NCBI RefSeq assembly: GCF_000421845.1
Contig: NZ_ATXU01000002.1
Span: 186,001 to 250,000 of the forward strand
Direction: 5' to 3'
Length of the DNA stretch: 64,000 nt
Source: Leucobacter chironomi DSM 19883
GTDB lineage: Bacteria; Actinomycetota; Actinomycetes; Actinomycetales; Microbacteriaceae
The notes under the pieces are model-generated. The model saw nothing but the letters and a program-made list of their open reading frames with translations. It had not been told where the DNA came from and made no database searches. This document shows positions 43,424-53,741 of the stretch, piece by piece. The number at the start of each line of letters is the position of its first letter. Position 1 is the first letter of the stretch. The translations under genes were made by a program, and so were the position numbers.

Positions 43424-45520
43424 TTGGGAAACGAACTGCAGTGGGACGAGCTCGATGATCTCGCGGTGAACACCGCGCGGGTGCTGGCGGCTGACGCGGT
43501 CGAGAAGGTGGGCAACGGCCACCCGGGCACCGCCATCAGCCTGGCGCCCCTCGCCTATCTGCTGCATCAGCGGGTGATGCGCCACGACCCCGCCGACGCC
43601 GAGTGGATCGGCCGCGACCGCTTCATCCTGTCGGTGGGCCACTCCTCCCTCACCCAGTACGTGCAGCTCTACATGGGCGGCTACGGGCTGGAGCTCGAGG
43701 ATCTGCAGGCGCTGCGCACCTGGGGTTCGAAGACCCCCGGGCACCCCGAGTACGGCCACACCGCCGGCGTTGAGATCACCACGGGCCCCCTCGGCCAGGG
43801 CCTCGCCTCTGCCGTGGGCTTCGCCTACGCGGCCCGCTACGAGCGCGGCCTCTTCGATCCCGAGGCCGCGCCCGGCACCAGCCCTTTCGACCACTTCGTC
43901 TACGTCGTCGCCGGCGACGGCGACCTGCAGGAGGGCGTGACCGCCGAGGCTTCGAGCCTCGCCGGTCACCAGGAGCTCGGCAACCTCATCGCCGTCTACG
44001 ACTCCAACCAGATCTCGATCGAGGACGACACCGACATCTCCTTCTCCGAGGACGTCGCGCAGCGCTACGAATCGTACGGCTGGCAGGTCATCGAGGTCGA
44101 CTGGAAGAAGACGGGCGAGTACGTCGAAGACCTCGTCGAGTTGAACGCCGCGATCGAGGCGGCGAAGGCCGAGACGGGCAAGCCCAGTCTCATCATCCTG
44201 AAGACGATCATCGGCTGGCCCTCCCCCGGCAAGCAGAACACGGGCGGCATCCACGGCTCGAAGCTGGGCGGCGAGGAGCTCGCGGGCCTGAAGCGCGCGC
44301 TCGGCTTCGATCCCGAGCAGCACTTCGCGGTCGCCCCCGAGGTGATCGCGCACACCCGCAAGGCTGTGGATCGCGGCGCGGAGAAGCGCGCCGAGTGGCA
44401 GCGCTCCTTCGACGCGTGGGCGGCGGCCAACCCCGAGCGCAAGGCGCTGCTGGATCGTCTCGAAGCCGCCGAGCTGCCCGAGGGCGCGTTCGAGGCGCTG
44501 CCGGTCTTCGAGCCCGGGGAGAGCGTCGCGACGCGCTCCGCGAGCGGCAAGGTGCTCGCCGCGCTCGGGCCGATCATGCCCGAGCTGTGGGGCGGATCCG
44601 CGGATCTCGCCGGTTCGAACAACACCACGATCCCCGGCGCCCCCTCGTTCGTGCCGAGCCGCCGGTCCACCTCGGCGTGGCAGGGCGACCCCTACGGCCG
44701 CGTGCTGCACTTCGGCATCCGCGAGCACGCGATGGCGGCGATCCTCAACGGCATCCAGCTGCACGGCAAGACGCGCAGCTACGGCGGCACCTTCCTGCAG
44801 TTCGCCGACTACATGCGCCCCGCCGTGCGGCTCGCGGCGCTCATGAACGTGCCGAGCATCTTCGTGTGGACGCACGACTCCATCGCCCTCGGCGAGGACG
44901 GCCCCACCCACCAGCCGATCGAGCATCTCGCCTCGCTGCGCGCGATCCCGAACCTGGCGATGGTGCGCCCGGCCGACGCGAACGAGACCGCGATCGCCTG
45001 GCACGAGGTGCTGAGCCGCCACGCCGGCCCGACCGGCCTCGCCCTCACCCGCCAGAATGTGCCCGTGCTGCCCCGCGGCGGCGAGTTCGCGTCGCCGGAG
45101 GAGGCCGCAGACGGTGTGCGCCGCGGCGCCTACGTGCTGGCCGACTCCCCCACCGCTTCGGTCGACGTGCTGCTCATCGCGACCGGCTCCGAGGTGCAGC
45201 TGGCGGTCGAGGCCCGCGAGCGGCTCGCCGCCGACGGCGTCGGTGCGCGCGTGGTGAGCGCCCCCTGCCTGGAGTGGTTCGCCGAGCAGAGCGCCGAGTA
45301 CCGCGAGAGCGTGCTGCCGGCGTCGGTCGCCGCGCGCGTCAGCGTCGAGGCGGGTCTCGCGCTCGGCTGGGAGCGCTACGTCGGCGATCGCGGCCGCTCG
45401 GTGTCGATCGAGCACTTCGGCGCCTCCGCCGACTACGAGACCCTGTTCCGCGAGTTCGGTATCACGACGGAGGCCGTCGTGGACGCGGCCAGGGAGAGCC
45501 TCGCAGAGGTCGCGCGATGA
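43424..45520 (+). CDS. tkt: Transketolase
   Basis: 698 aa, full length, from a TTG with AAAGG about 6 nt upstream. Thiamine-diphosphate enzyme of the non-oxidative pentose phosphate pathway. [37 protein letters not shown] (ThDP-binding GDG) and [13 protein letters not shown] / [20 protein letters not shown] segment ([17 protein letters not shown]) are clear. Overlaps tal by 4 nt, heading tkt-tal-pgi. Confidence 0.97.
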   Translation: MGNELQWDELDDLAVNTARVLAADAVEKVGNGHPGTAISLAPLAYLLHQRVMRHDPADAEWIGRDRFILSVGHSSLTQYVQLYMGGYGLELEDLQALRTWGSKTPGHPEYGHTAGVEITTGPLGQGLASAVGFAYAARYERGLFDPEAAPGTSPFDHFVYVVAGDGDLQEGVTAEASSLAGHQELGNLIAVYDSNQISIEDDTDISFSEDVAQRYESYGWQVIEVDWKKTGEYVEDLVELNAAIEAAKAETGKPSLIILKTIIGWPSPGKQNTGGIHGSKLGGEELAGLKRALGFDPEQHFAVAPEVIAHTRKAVDRGAEKRAEWQRSFDAWAAANPERKALLDRLEAAELPEGAFEALPVFEPGESVATRSASGKVLAALGPIMPELWGGSADLAGSNNTTIPGAPSFVPSRRSTSAWQGDPYGRVLHFGIREHAMAAILNGIQLHGKTRSYGGTFLQFADYMRPAVRLAALMNVPSIFVWTHDSIALGEDGPTHQPIEHLASLRAIPNLAMVRPADANETAIAWHEVLSRHAGPTGLALTRQNVPVLPRGGEFASPEEAADGVRRGAYVLADSPTASVDVLLIATGSEVQLAVEARERLAADGVGARVVSAPCLEWFAEQSAEYRESVLPASVAARVSVEAGLALGWERYVGDRGRSVSIEHFGASADYETLFREFGITTEAVVDAARESLAEVAR

Positions 45521-46617
45521 GCGAGTCGACCCGCGCCCTCAGCCGAGCCGGCGTCAGCATCTGGCTCGACGATCTGTCGCGCTCGCGGCTCGACAGCGGT
45601 GAGCTGCGGGCACTGATCGCGAGCCACGACGTGGTCGGGGTGACCACCAACCCGACGATCTTCGCCGGTGCGATCGGCGGCGGTATCGGCTACGGCGAGC
45701 GGATCGCGGCGTGCGCCGCACGCGGTCTCGACGTCGCGGCCACCATCGTCGAGCTCACGACCGCCGACGTCGCCGACGCCTGCGATGTCTTCGCCGAGGT
45801 GTACGCCGAGTCGGGCGGGCGCGACGGCCGCGTGTCCATCGAGGTGGAGCCGGGCCTCGCCCGCGATACCGCGGGAACCGTGGCGCAGGCGCGCGAGCTG
45901 TGGGCCAGGGTCGACCGCCCGAACGCGATGATCAAGATCCCGGCGACGATCGAAGGCCTGGAGGCCATCACCGAGACCGTCGCCGCTGGCATCAGCGTGA
46001 ACGTGACGCTCATCTTCAGCCTGGAGCGCTACCGCCAGGTCATCAACGCCTACCTCACCGGGCTCGAGCGCGCCCGCGCCGCCGGCCACGATCTGTCGGG
46101 CATCCACTCGGTCGCGTCGTTCTTCGTGTCGCGCGTCGACACCGAGATCGACGCCCGCCTGCTCGCGGTGGGCACGGCGGATGCCCGCGCCCTCACCGGC
46201 CAGTCCGGTGTGGCGAACGCGCGTCTCGCCTACGAGGTGTTCGAGCAGGCCTTCACCACCGAGCGGGCCCGCCTGCTGCTCGACCTCGGGGCGAACGCGC
46301 AGCGGCCGCTCTGGGCGTCGACCGGTGTGAAGGATCCGTCGCTGCGCGACACCCTGTACGTCGAGGAGCTCGTCGCCCCGCAGACTGTCAACACGATGCC
46401 GGAGGCGACGCTGAACGCCTTCGCCGACCACGGCGAGGTGCGCGGCGAGACCGTCACCTCCGAGTACCTGGAGTCGAACCAGCTGCTCAACGCGATCGAC
46501 GCGCAGGGCATCGACTACGCGGAGGTCACCGAGAAGCTCGAACTGGAGGGGCTGCAGAAGTTCGAGGCCTCGTGGGACGAGCTCTGCGGCACCGTGGCGC
46601 GGGCGCTGACGGCGTAG
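45517..46617 (+). CDS. tal: Transaldolase
   Basis: 366 aa. Starts at the ATG overlapping the tkt stop (ATGA). WLDDLSR, TTNPTIF (substrate region), [17 protein letters not shown] with the Schiff-base Lys and [11 protein letters not shown] are typical of the long actinobacterial transaldolase. Followed by pgi after 32 nt. Confidence 0.96.
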   Translation: MSESTRALSRAGVSIWLDDLSRSRLDSGELRALIASHDVVGVTTNPTIFAGAIGGGIGYGERIAACAARGLDVAATIVELTTADVADACDVFAEVYAESGGRDGRVSIEVEPGLARDTAGTVAQARELWARVDRPNAMIKIPATIEGLEAITETVAAGISVNVTLIFSLERYRQVINAYLTGLERARAAGHDLSGIHSVASFFVSRVDTEIDARLLAVGTADARALTGQSGVANARLAYEVFEQAFTTERARLLLDLGANAQRPLWASTGVKDPSLRDTLYVEELVAPQTVNTMPEATLNAFADHGEVRGETVTSEYLESNQLLNAIDAQGIDYAEVTEKLELEGLQKFEASWDELCGTVARALTA

Positions 46618-46649
46618 GGACCGCGCGGGCTTGGAAGAGGGTGCACACC

Positions 46650-48218
46650 ATGGTTGAGATCGGGATCGCGTTCGGCGACGACGTCGCGCAGGCGAACGGA
46701 GAGCGGGCCGGCGAACTCGTCGACGCGCTCGTGCGGGATCGCGCGGCGAGCCGGCTGTTCGCGCACGACGCCGGCCTGTGGGGCGCCGAAGCCGAGGCCG
46801 AGGCCTCGATCCGGCTGGGGTGGACCGACTTCGCTCCCGCGGCTGAGCTGCTGATCCCCGGCATCGAGTCGCTGCGCGAGGAGTTCGCGCGTGACGGCGT
46901 CGACCGGATCGTGCTGTGCGGCATGGGCGGATCGAGCCTCGCTCCCGCCGTGCTCGCTCGCTGGGCGGGCGTCGAGCTGACGATGATCGACTCGACCCAT
47001 CCGGCGGTCTTGGCGCGGGCGCTGTCCGGCGATCTCGCCCGCACGGCGGTCGTGGTGAGTTCGAAGTCGGGCAGCACCATCGAGACCCGCAGCCACCTCG
47101 CGACCTTCGAGCGGGCGTTCCGCGAGGCGGGCATCGATCCGGCCTCGCGCGTGGTGATCGTCACCGATCCCGGCTCCCCCCTCGACGAGGAGTCGCGCGC
47201 GGTGGGCCGGCGCGTGTTCAACGCCGACCCGGAGGTCGGCGGGCGCTTCTCGGCGCTCACGGCTTTCGGCCTCGTGCCCTCCGGCCTCGCCGGCGTCGAT
47301 CTCCGGCGTCTCGTGGACGAGGCGGAGACGGTGCGCGCGACGCTTGCGCGCGACGACGCCGCGAACCCGGCGGTGCGTCTCGCGGCGGCGATCGCCGCGG
47401 GCCTGCCGCAGCGCTTCGTGCTCGTGGTGGGCGAGGCCGCGAACGCCCGCTGGGGGCTCGGCAGCTGGATCGAGCAGCTCGTCGCCGAATCGACCGGCAA
47501 GGAGGGGCACGGCGTGCTGCCGATCGCGCTGCACCCTGAGGCCCCCGAGTTTCGCGAGGTGCCGCCGCAGGCGGTGGTGGTGAACGTGGCCGACGGTTCG
47601 GTGCAGCCCGGCTCCCCCGACCGCGGCATCGTCGTCGCCGCGCCGCTGGGCGCGCAGCTGCTGCTGTGGGAGACCGCCACGGCGCTGCTCGGGCGGCTCA
47701 TGGGCATCGACCCCTTCGATCAGCCCGATGTCGAAGCGGCGAAGGTCGCGGCGCGCGCCGCGCTCGCCGAGGCCGACGGCTCGGCGCCGCCGGCTCCGAC
47801 TGCGCCGCCGACCGCCGAGATCCTGCGCCGTCTGCGGGAGTCCGTTCCCGCCGGCGGCTACCTCGCGATCCAGGCCTACGTCGATCCGCAGGGCGAGATC
47901 GCGGAGGCTCTGAGCGAACTGCGCGACCGTCTCGCCTCGCAGCTCGGCGTGCCCACCTCCCTCGGCTTCGGTCCGAGCTACCTGCACTCCGTCGGGCAGC
48001 TCCACAAGGGCGGGCCGGCGCTCGGCGCGTTCCTGCAGATCGGAGACACCGGCGCCCCGGAGGTGCCGATCCCCGGTTCTGAGGGCTTCGGAGTGCTCAT
48101 CGCAGCGCAGGCCCGCGGCGACCGGGAGGTGCTCGCGGAGCGGGGCCGGCCGGTTATCGCGGTGACGCTCGCCGCCGACGACCGCTCCGTCATCGACGCG
48201 CTGCTCGCCGCGCTCTGA
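46650..48218 (+). CDS. pgi: Glucose-6-phosphate isomerase
   Basis: 522 aa from an ATG with AGAGGG 8 nt upstream. The sugar-isomerase domains show CGMGGSSLAP, SSKSGSTIET and GKEGHGVLP, and the C-terminal GQLHKGGP. This is the short actinobacterial Pgi-like form found next to tal, where the chain differs from E. coli Pgi in length and catalytic-loop details. It closes tkt-tal-pgi before a strong terminator. In many relatives zwf-opcA-pgl would come next; here they lie about 11 kb away. Confidence 0.9.
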   Translation: MVEIGIAFGDDVAQANGERAGELVDALVRDRAASRLFAHDAGLWGAEAEAEASIRLGWTDFAPAAELLIPGIESLREEFARDGVDRIVLCGMGGSSLAPAVLARWAGVELTMIDSTHPAVLARALSGDLARTAVVVSSKSGSTIETRSHLATFERAFREAGIDPASRVVIVTDPGSPLDEESRAVGRRVFNADPEVGGRFSALTAFGLVPSGLAGVDLRRLVDEAETVRATLARDDAANPAVRLAAAIAAGLPQRFVLVVGEAANARWGLGSWIEQLVAESTGKEGHGVLPIALHPEAPEFREVPPQAVVVNVADGSVQPGSPDRGIVVAAPLGAQLLLWETATALLGRLMGIDPFDQPDVEAAKVAARAALAEADGSAPPAPTAPPTAEILRRLRESVPAGGYLAIQAYVDPQGEIAEALSELRDRLASQLGVPTSLGFGPSYLHSVGQLHKGGPALGAFLQIGDTGAPEVPIPGSEGFGVLIAAQARGDREVLAERGRPVIAVTLAADDRSVIDALLAAL

Positions 48219-48240
48219 GCGCCCGCGCACGACGAATACG

Positions 48241-48274
48241 ACGAAGCCCCGGTCCGAGTGGACCGGGGCTTCGT
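48241..48274. terminator. Terminator between pgi and rbpA
   Basis: 15-bp perfect stem ACGAAGCCCCGGTCC (48241-48255) with 48260-48274, 4-nt loop GAGT. It lies between convergent genes and may serve both. No marked T tract. Confidence 0.85.
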
Positions 48275-48294
48275 CGTTGAACGAGGTGCGAGCG

Positions 48295-48657
48295 CTACAC
48301 CGACTTCGCGGTGCCGCGACGGGCGCGCAGCTTCTGCAGCGCCGCCTCGAGCAGTTCGTCGGCCTCCTCGGGCGTGCGGCGCTCCTTCACGTAGGCGAGG
48401 TGCGTCTTGTACGGCTCGTTCTTGAGGAGCTGCGGCGGGTTCTCGCGGTCGCGCCCGGCCGGGAGGCCGGTCGTGGGCGAGTCGATCTGCTCGGGGATCT
48501 CGTCGGTGGAGACGTCGGCCGCGAAATAGCGGATCGTCTCGTTGCCGAGCGCATCCCAGTAGGAGATCTGAATACGTTCGGCGCGCGCTCCGTGGTCCTT
48601 CTCCCCCATGGGGCCGGATCCGACGCGGGCGCCGCGAATGGCGTTACTGCCTGGCAA
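48295..48657 (-). CDS. rbpA: RNA polymerase-binding protein RbpA
   Basis: 120 aa from a TTG with AAGG about 7 nt upstream. RbpA is an actinobacterial factor that binds group I/II sigma factors and stabilises the open complex. The N-terminal arm (SNAIRGARVGSGPMGE), the beta-barrel core lacking zinc ligands (ISYWDALGNETIRYFAADV) and the C-terminal helix (KTHLAYVKERRTPEEADELLEAALQKLR) fit. Stands between pgi and secG. Confidence 0.95.
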   Translation of the reverse strand: MPGSNAIRGARVGSGPMGEKDHGARAERIQISYWDALGNETIRYFAADVSTDEIPEQIDSPTTGLPAGRDRENPPQLLKNEPYKTHLAYVKERRTPEEADELLEAALQKLRARRGTAKSV

Positions 48658-48741
48658 TGGATACCTTTCTGCTACAGAACTGCGAAGATCGGGGCGCCGT
48701 GCATTCTCGACGAGACACCGGCTCCGTCTGGGGTCCGAGGA

Positions 48742-48990
48742 TCAGACCACCGAGAAGCGGGCAAGCAGCCCGAGACCCACGATCGACGCGACCCACACCA
48801 GCGATACGACGACGGTGATGCGGTTGAGGTTGCGCTCAGCGACGCCCGACGAGCCGAGGCTCGAGGTCACGCCGCCGCCGAACATGTCGGAGAGGCCTCC
48901 GCCGCGGCCCTTGTGCAGCAGGATGAACAGGGTGAGCAGCAGGCTCGTGATCACGAGGATGACGATCAGGGCGATCTTGAGGATGAGCAC
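48742..48990 (-). CDS. secG: Preprotein translocase subunit SecG
   Basis: 82 aa from the GTG at 48990, preferred because AAAGG is 8 nt upstream; the GTG at 48999 is too close to it. Two hydrophobic helices (about 3-23 and 57-77) flank the conserved HKGRGGGLSDMFGGG. Part of the SecYEG channel. Downstream of tpiA in the usual actinobacterial order pgk-tpiA-secG. Confidence 0.93.
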   Translation of the reverse strand: MLILKIALIVILVITSLLLTLFILLHKGRGGGLSDMFGGGVTSSLGSSGVAERNLNRITVVVSLVWVASIVGLGLLARFSVV

Positions 48991-49086
48991 GCAGGTCACC
49001 TTTCAGGGGTTGAGGGCGCGGGAGGCCGACGTCTAGTATACCGCTCGCGAGCTGGGCGCCGGGTGCGGCGCACCCGGCGCCGGCGC

Positions 49087-49884
49087 TCAGGAGCCGGTGA
49101 CGTGCTTCTTGAACTGGATGATGCGGGTGAACTCGTCAGACTTCAGGCTCGCCCCGCCGACGAGCGCGCCGTCGACGTCGGGCTGGCGCATGAAGCCGGC
49201 CACGTTCTGGCTCGACACGGATCCGCCGTAGAGCACGCGCGTGGCGTCGGCGCGTTCGTCGCCGCAGAGTTCGCGCAGCGACTCGCGGATGGCCTTCGCG
49301 ACCTCCTGAGCCTGCTCGGGGGTGGCGGCCTGGCCGCTGCCGATCGCCCAGACGGGCTCGTAGGCGATCACGAACTCGGCGTCGCGGGGCAGCGGTGCGA
49401 GGGCGGCCGCCAGCTGGGCCAGCGGAATCGCCGCGGCGCCGTGCTGCTCGAGGTCTTCGGCGGTCTCGCCGACGCAGATCATCGGCACCATGCCGGCGCG
49501 GTGGGCGGCGAGGGCCTTCCTGCCCACGAGCTCGTCGCTCTCGCCGTGGCCATGCCGACGTTCGGAGTGGCCCACGAGCACGTAGTGCACGTCGAGCTTG
49601 CCGAGCATCTGGGCCGAGACGTCGCCGGTGTAGGCGCCGGCCTCGTGCGGCGAGACGTCCTGGGCGCCGAGCACAAGCGACAGCTTGTCGGCCGCGACCA
49701 GGGTCTGCACGGAGCGCAGGTCGGTGAACGGCGGGAACACCGCCACCTCCGTGCTGCTGTAGTCGTGCTTGACGTCCTTGAGCGCCCAGGAGACCTTCTG
49801 CACCAGGGCGATGGCCTGGAGGTGATCCAGGTTCATCTTCCAGTTGCCGGCGATGAGCGGGGTGCGCTGAGCGTTCGCGGTCAC
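49087..49884 (-). CDS. tpiA: Triose-phosphate isomerase
   Basis: 265 aa. GNWKMN with the active-site Lys, VGHSERR with catalytic His, and [11 protein letters not shown] with the catalytic Glu are complete. Its GTG overlaps the pgk stop by 4 nt. Links the glycolytic triose pool to Pgk and the pentose phosphate genes nearby. Confidence 0.97.
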   Translation of the reverse strand: MTANAQRTPLIAGNWKMNLDHLQAIALVQKVSWALKDVKHDYSSTEVAVFPPFTDLRSVQTLVAADKLSLVLGAQDVSPHEAGAYTGDVSAQMLGKLDVHYVLVGHSERRHGHGESDELVGRKALAAHRAGMVPMICVGETAEDLEQHGAAAIPLAQLAAALAPLPRDAEFVIAYEPVWAIGSGQAATPEQAQEVAKAIRESLRELCGDERADATRVLYGGSVSSQNVAGFMRQPDVDGALVGGASLKSDEFTRIIQFKKHVTGS

Positions 49885-51083
49885 GCGAGCACCTCCAGTC
49901 CGGGAAGCGGCTTGCCTTCGAGGAATTCGAGGCTCGCACCGCCGCCAGTCGAGATGTGGCCGAACTGGTCGTCCGAGAATCCGAGGGCGCGCACCGCGGC
50001 GGCCGAGTCGCCGCCGCCGACGACGGTGAAGCCGTCGTTCTCGGTGAGCGCCTTCGCGACGGCGCGGGTGCCCGCTGCGAAGGCCTCCATCTCGAAGACG
50101 CCCATGGGGCCGTTCCAGAAAACGGTCGCGGATTCGGCGATCACCTCGGCGAACGCGGCGGCGGAGTCGGGGCCGATGTCGAGGCCGATGCCGGCGTCGC
50201 CGAAGCTCGACGACTCGATGGCGTCGGCGGGCACGACCTCGTGGGCGGCGTCGGCCGCGAAGGCCTCCGCCACGACCACGTCGGTGGGCAGCACGATCCG
50301 CACACCGCGCTTCTCGGCCTCGGCGAGGTAGCCGCGGACGGTGTCGAGCTGATCCTGCTCCAGCAGGCTCGCCGCGACGGCGTGGCCCTGGGCCGCGAGG
50401 AAGGTGAACAGCATGCCGCCGCCGACGAGCAGCGTGTCGACGCGCTCGAGGAGGTGGGAGATGACCCCGAGCTTGTCGGAGACCTTCGAACCGCCGAGCA
50501 CCACCGTGTAGGGGCGCGCCGGGTCGACGGTGAGGCGCTGCAGCACCTCGAGCTCGGCCGCGACGAGACGCCCGGCAGCGCTCGGCAGCACCTCGGCGAG
50601 GTCGGTCACGCTCGCCTGGCGGCGATGCACCACGCCGAAGCCGTCGGACACGAAGGCGTCGCCGAGCTCAGCGATCCGCTCGGCGAAGGCGCGCCGTTCG
50701 GCGTCGTCCTTGCTGGTCTCCCCCGCGTTGAAGCGCAGGTTCTCGAGCAGCACGACGTCGCCGTCGTCGAGTGCGGCGACCGCCGCCGACGCGTGGGCGC
50801 CGACAGTCTCGTCGACGAACTCGACGGGGGCGCCGAGCAGCTCCGACATGCGCACCGCCACGGGCTTCAGCGAGTAGCGGGCTTCGGGTTCGCCCTTCGG
50901 CCGGCCGAGGTGGCTGATGAGGACGACTTTCGCCCCCGCATCGCGGAGTTCGCGGATCGTGGAGAGCGAGGCGCGGATCCGGCCGTCATCGGTGATGACG
51001 CCGTCGGACAGCGGAACGTTCAGATCGCAGCGGACGATGACGGTGCGGGAGCGCAGGTCTCCCAGTGATTCGATGGTGCGCAT
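49881..51083 (-). CDS. pgk: Phosphoglycerate kinase
   Basis: 400 aa. [11 protein letters not shown] and SHLGRPKG in the N-domain, [26 protein letters not shown] and the nucleotide-binding [13 protein letters not shown] are present. In many relatives gap precedes pgk; here sodA lies 12 nt upstream on the same strand and no gap gene is in the window. Confidence 0.97.
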   Translation of the reverse strand: MRTIESLGDLRSRTVIVRCDLNVPLSDGVITDDGRIRASLSTIRELRDAGAKVVLISHLGRPKGEPEARYSLKPVAVRMSELLGAPVEFVDETVGAHASAAVAALDDGDVVLLENLRFNAGETSKDDAERRAFAERIAELGDAFVSDGFGVVHRRQASVTDLAEVLPSAAGRLVAAELEVLQRLTVDPARPYTVVLGGSKVSDKLGVISHLLERVDTLLVGGGMLFTFLAAQGHAVAASLLEQDQLDTVRGYLAEAEKRGVRIVLPTDVVVAEAFAADAAHEVVPADAIESSSFGDAGIGLDIGPDSAAAFAEVIAESATVFWNGPMGVFEMEAFAAGTRAVAKALTENDGFTVVGGGDSAAAVRALGFSDDQFGHISTGGGASLEFLEGKPLPGLEVLA

Positions 51084-51095
51084 GCCGGGCGGGGC

Positions 51096-51713
51096 TCAGA
51101 TCAGGCCGGGGGTCTGCGAGCGGGCGGCCTCGAAGCGGCGGGCCACATCCTGCCAGTTGGCGATGTTCCAGAACGCCTTCACGTAGTCGGCGCGCACGTT
51201 GAGGTAGTCGAGGTAGTAGGCGTGCTCCCACACGTCGAGCATGAGCAGCGGCACGGTGCCCGCGGGCAGGTTGCCCTGCTGGTCGAAGAGCTGCACGATG
51301 TTGGGGCGCTGGCCCAGCGCATCCCACGCGAGCACGGCCCAGCCGGAGCCCTGCACGCCCAGCGCGGTGGCCGTGAAGTGGGCCTGGAACTTCTCGAACG
51401 AGCCGAAGAACTCGTCGATCGCGGCGGAAAGCTCACCCTCGGGGCGCTCCCCGCCCTCGGGCGAGAGGTTGTTCCAGAAGATGGTGTGGTTGACGTGACC
51501 GCCGAGGTTGAAGGCGAGATCCTTCTCCAGCTTGTTGACGGCGGCGAGGTTCTCGGCGTCGCGGGCCTCGGCCAGCTGCTCGAGGGCGGTGTTCGCACCG
51601 GTCACGTAGGCCTGGTGGTGCTTGTCGTGGTGCAACTGCATGATCTTGCCGCTGATGTGCGGCTCGAGCGCGGCGTAATCGTAGGGAAGCTCGGGGAGTG
51701 AATAGGCGGCCAT
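51096..51713 (-). CDS. sodA: Superoxide dismutase (Mn/Fe)
   Basis: 205 aa from the ATG at 51713 (GGAG 6 nt upstream; an in-frame start four codons earlier is unlikely). Metal ligands fit His in HHDKHHQ, His in NHTIFWNNL and Asp/His in [18 protein letters not shown] with the downstream Gln/Gly region suggests the Mn-type, but metal cannot be fixed by eye. Upstream of pgk with a 12-nt gap, so it may be co-transcribed with pgk-tpiA. Confidence 0.95.
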   Translation of the reverse strand: MAAYSLPELPYDYAALEPHISGKIMQLHHDKHHQAYVTGANTALEQLAEARDAENLAAVNKLEKDLAFNLGGHVNHTIFWNNLSPEGGERPEGELSAAIDEFFGSFEKFQAHFTATALGVQGSGWAVLAWDALGQRPNIVQLFDQQGNLPAGTVPLLMLDVWEHAYYLDYLNVRADYVKAFWNIANWQDVARRFEAARSQTPGLI

Positions 51714-51829
51714 GAGGCGCTCCAATCTCTGCGTTCGACAGTTGACGGTTCAAGTCTAGGGCTCCGGCGCCCGGAAATGGCGGAGAATCGATCCGGGCCG
51801 GAGGGGGTTGACGCGCCGAGGCGCGTCGG

Positions 51830-52810
51830 TCACATCGAGTCGAGCTCTTCCGGCAGGCTGGCCTCGGTGCCGGGGATCCCGCGGGCCTCGGCCTCCTTGT
51901 CGGCCATCGCGAGCAGACGTCGGATGCGACCCGCGACGGCGTCCTTCGTGAGTGGCGGATCGGCGCGGGTGCCGAGGTCGTCGAGGCTCGCCTCGCGGTG
52001 CGCGAGGCGCAGTTGCCCCGCGTAGTGCAGGTGCTCCGGCACGCCCTCGCCGAGGATCTCGAGCGCTCGTTCGACACGGGCGCATGCCGCGACGGAGGCC
52101 TGGGCCGAGCGTCGCAGGTTGGCGTCGTCAAAGTTCACGAGCCGGTTCGCGGTGGCGCGGGTCTCCCGGGCACGGCGCAGTTCGTCCCACGCGGAGCGCG
52201 CCTGCTGCGCGCCCATCGCGCCGAGCATCTCGCCGATGGCCTCGCTGTCGCGGATCATGACCTTGTTCTGGCCGCGGATCTCGCGGCTCTTCGCCTCGAT
52301 CCCGATGCGGCTCGCAGCGCCCACGAGCGCCATCGTCACCTCGCTGGTGGGGCACACGATCTCGAGGGAGGCGGATCGGCCGGGCGCGGTGATGCCGCCG
52401 CGGGCGAGGAACGCGCCGCGCCAGATCGCCGCGAGCTCGGCCTGAGCGCCGGTCGTGAGGCGGTTCGGCAGGCCGCGGATCTGGCGGCGCCGCTGGTCGA
52501 GCAGGCCGAGTTGACGGGCGAGCGTCTCGCCGTCGAGCACGCGCACGAGGAACTGGGGGGCGCCGGGCCGGGTGCTCGACGGCGGCAGCTGCTTCGCCTC
52601 CGAGCGCACGCCGTAGAGCTCGGCGAGATCCTTGCGCACCCGCTGCACGATCTGCGGGGTGTGCAGTTCGGCTTCGAGTGCGATGCGACCCGAGATCGTG
52701 TGCAGGCCGCCCGCGAGACGCAGAATCGTGGCGACCTCGGCGACGCGCTCACCGGTGCGCTGCACCGGGAACCGTACGAGTTCGCTCTTCACCTCGGGAG
52801 TAGACAGCAC
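51830..52810 (-). CDS. whiA: DNA-binding protein WhiA
   Basis: 326 aa from a GTG. WhiA is a sporulation/cell-division regulator conserved in Gram-positive bacteria; here it probably has a general role. N-terminal LAGLIDADG-like domain and C-terminal helix-turn-helix with [23 protein letters not shown] are visible. Typical downstream partner of rapZ (YvcJ) and uvrC. Confidence 0.95.
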   Translation of the reverse strand: MLSTPEVKSELVRFPVQRTGERVAEVATILRLAGGLHTISGRIALEAELHTPQIVQRVRKDLAELYGVRSEAKQLPPSSTRPGAPQFLVRVLDGETLARQLGLLDQRRRQIRGLPNRLTTGAQAELAAIWRGAFLARGGITAPGRSASLEIVCPTSEVTMALVGAASRIGIEAKSREIRGQNKVMIRDSEAIGEMLGAMGAQQARSAWDELRRARETRATANRLVNFDDANLRRSAQASVAACARVERALEILGEGVPEHLHYAGQLRLAHREASLDDLGTRADPPLTKDAVAGRIRRLLAMADKEAEARGIPGTEASLPEELDSM

Positions 52811-52862
52811 GAATCAGATCCTTTCGGAGAATGAGGGTTGAGGGGGCGCTGCGACGCGCGGG

Positions 52863-53741
52863 CTACTCGCGGCCGAGGTCGCGGTGGCGCAGGCTGACGC
52901 TCACACCCGGCAGGCCGGCGAGGCGGTCGGCGAGCTCGCGGGCCGTCGCGACCGAGCGGTGCTTGCCGCCGGTACACCCTACCGCGAGTGAGGCGTGCCG
53001 CTTGTTCTCCCGCTGGAAACCGGCCAGCACGGGGGCGAGGGCGGCGACGTAGTGGTCGAGGAACTGGTCGGCGCCGTCGCGGCTCAGCACGTAGTCCTTC
53101 ACCTCGGGGTCGACGCCCGTCAGGGGGCGCAGCTCGGGGATCCAGAAGGGGTTGGGCAGGAAGCGCATGTCCACCATGAGGTCGACGTCGGTGGGGGCGC
53201 CGTACTTGAAGCCGAAGCTCAGCACGGAGAGCTGCAGGCCGGGCGTGTTGTCGTCGGAGAAGAGATCCCGGGTGGCGGTCGAGAGGTCGTGCACGTTGTA
53301 GCGGGAGGTGTCGATCACCACGTCGCTGGAGGCGCGCAGCTCCTGCAGGCGCTCGCGTTCGAGGCGGATGCCTTCGAGCAGGCTGCCGGCCTCCCCCTGC
53401 AGCGGGTGCGGGCGGCGCACCGACTCGTAGCGGCGCACGAGGATCTCGTCGGTCGCGTCGAGGAAGACGACGCGCACGGTCGCCGACTCGCGCAGCTCGT
53501 CGATGACGTCCTGAATCTCGGCGAAGAGGTCGCGTCCGCGCACGTCGACCACGGCGACGATGCGCGGCAGCGCCCCGCCGGAGCGGTCGGCCATGTCGGC
53601 GAGGGTCTTCAGCATCGAGAGGGGCAGGTTGTCGACGACGTACCAGCCCAGGTCTTCGAGCGTGTTCGCGACCGTGCTGCGCCCGGCCCCGGACATGCCC
53701 GTGACGATGAGGATTTCCTGTCCGGATACCTGCTCGTTCAC
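52863..53741 (-). CDS. rapZ: RapZ/YvcJ family nucleotide-binding protein
   Basis: 292 aa. P-loop TGMSGAGRST at about 14-23, and C-terminal GFKYGAPTDVDLMVDMRFLPNP with CTGGKHRSV (the conserved Cys/His motif). In actinobacteria this NTPase is coupled to whiA and uvrC; the RNA-adaptor role of E. coli RapZ is not assured. GTG start overlaps the uvrC stop. Confidence 0.94.
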   Translation of the reverse strand: MNEQVSGQEILIVTGMSGAGRSTVANTLEDLGWYVVDNLPLSMLKTLADMADRSGGALPRIVAVVDVRGRDLFAEIQDVIDELRESATVRVVFLDATDEILVRRYESVRRPHPLQGEAGSLLEGIRLERERLQELRASSDVVIDTSRYNVHDLSTATRDLFSDDNTPGLQLSVLSFGFKYGAPTDVDLMVDMRFLPNPFWIPELRPLTGVDPEVKDYVLSRDGADQFLDHYVAALAPVLAGFQRENKRHASLAVGCTGGKHRSVATARELADRLAGLPGVSVSLRHRDLGRE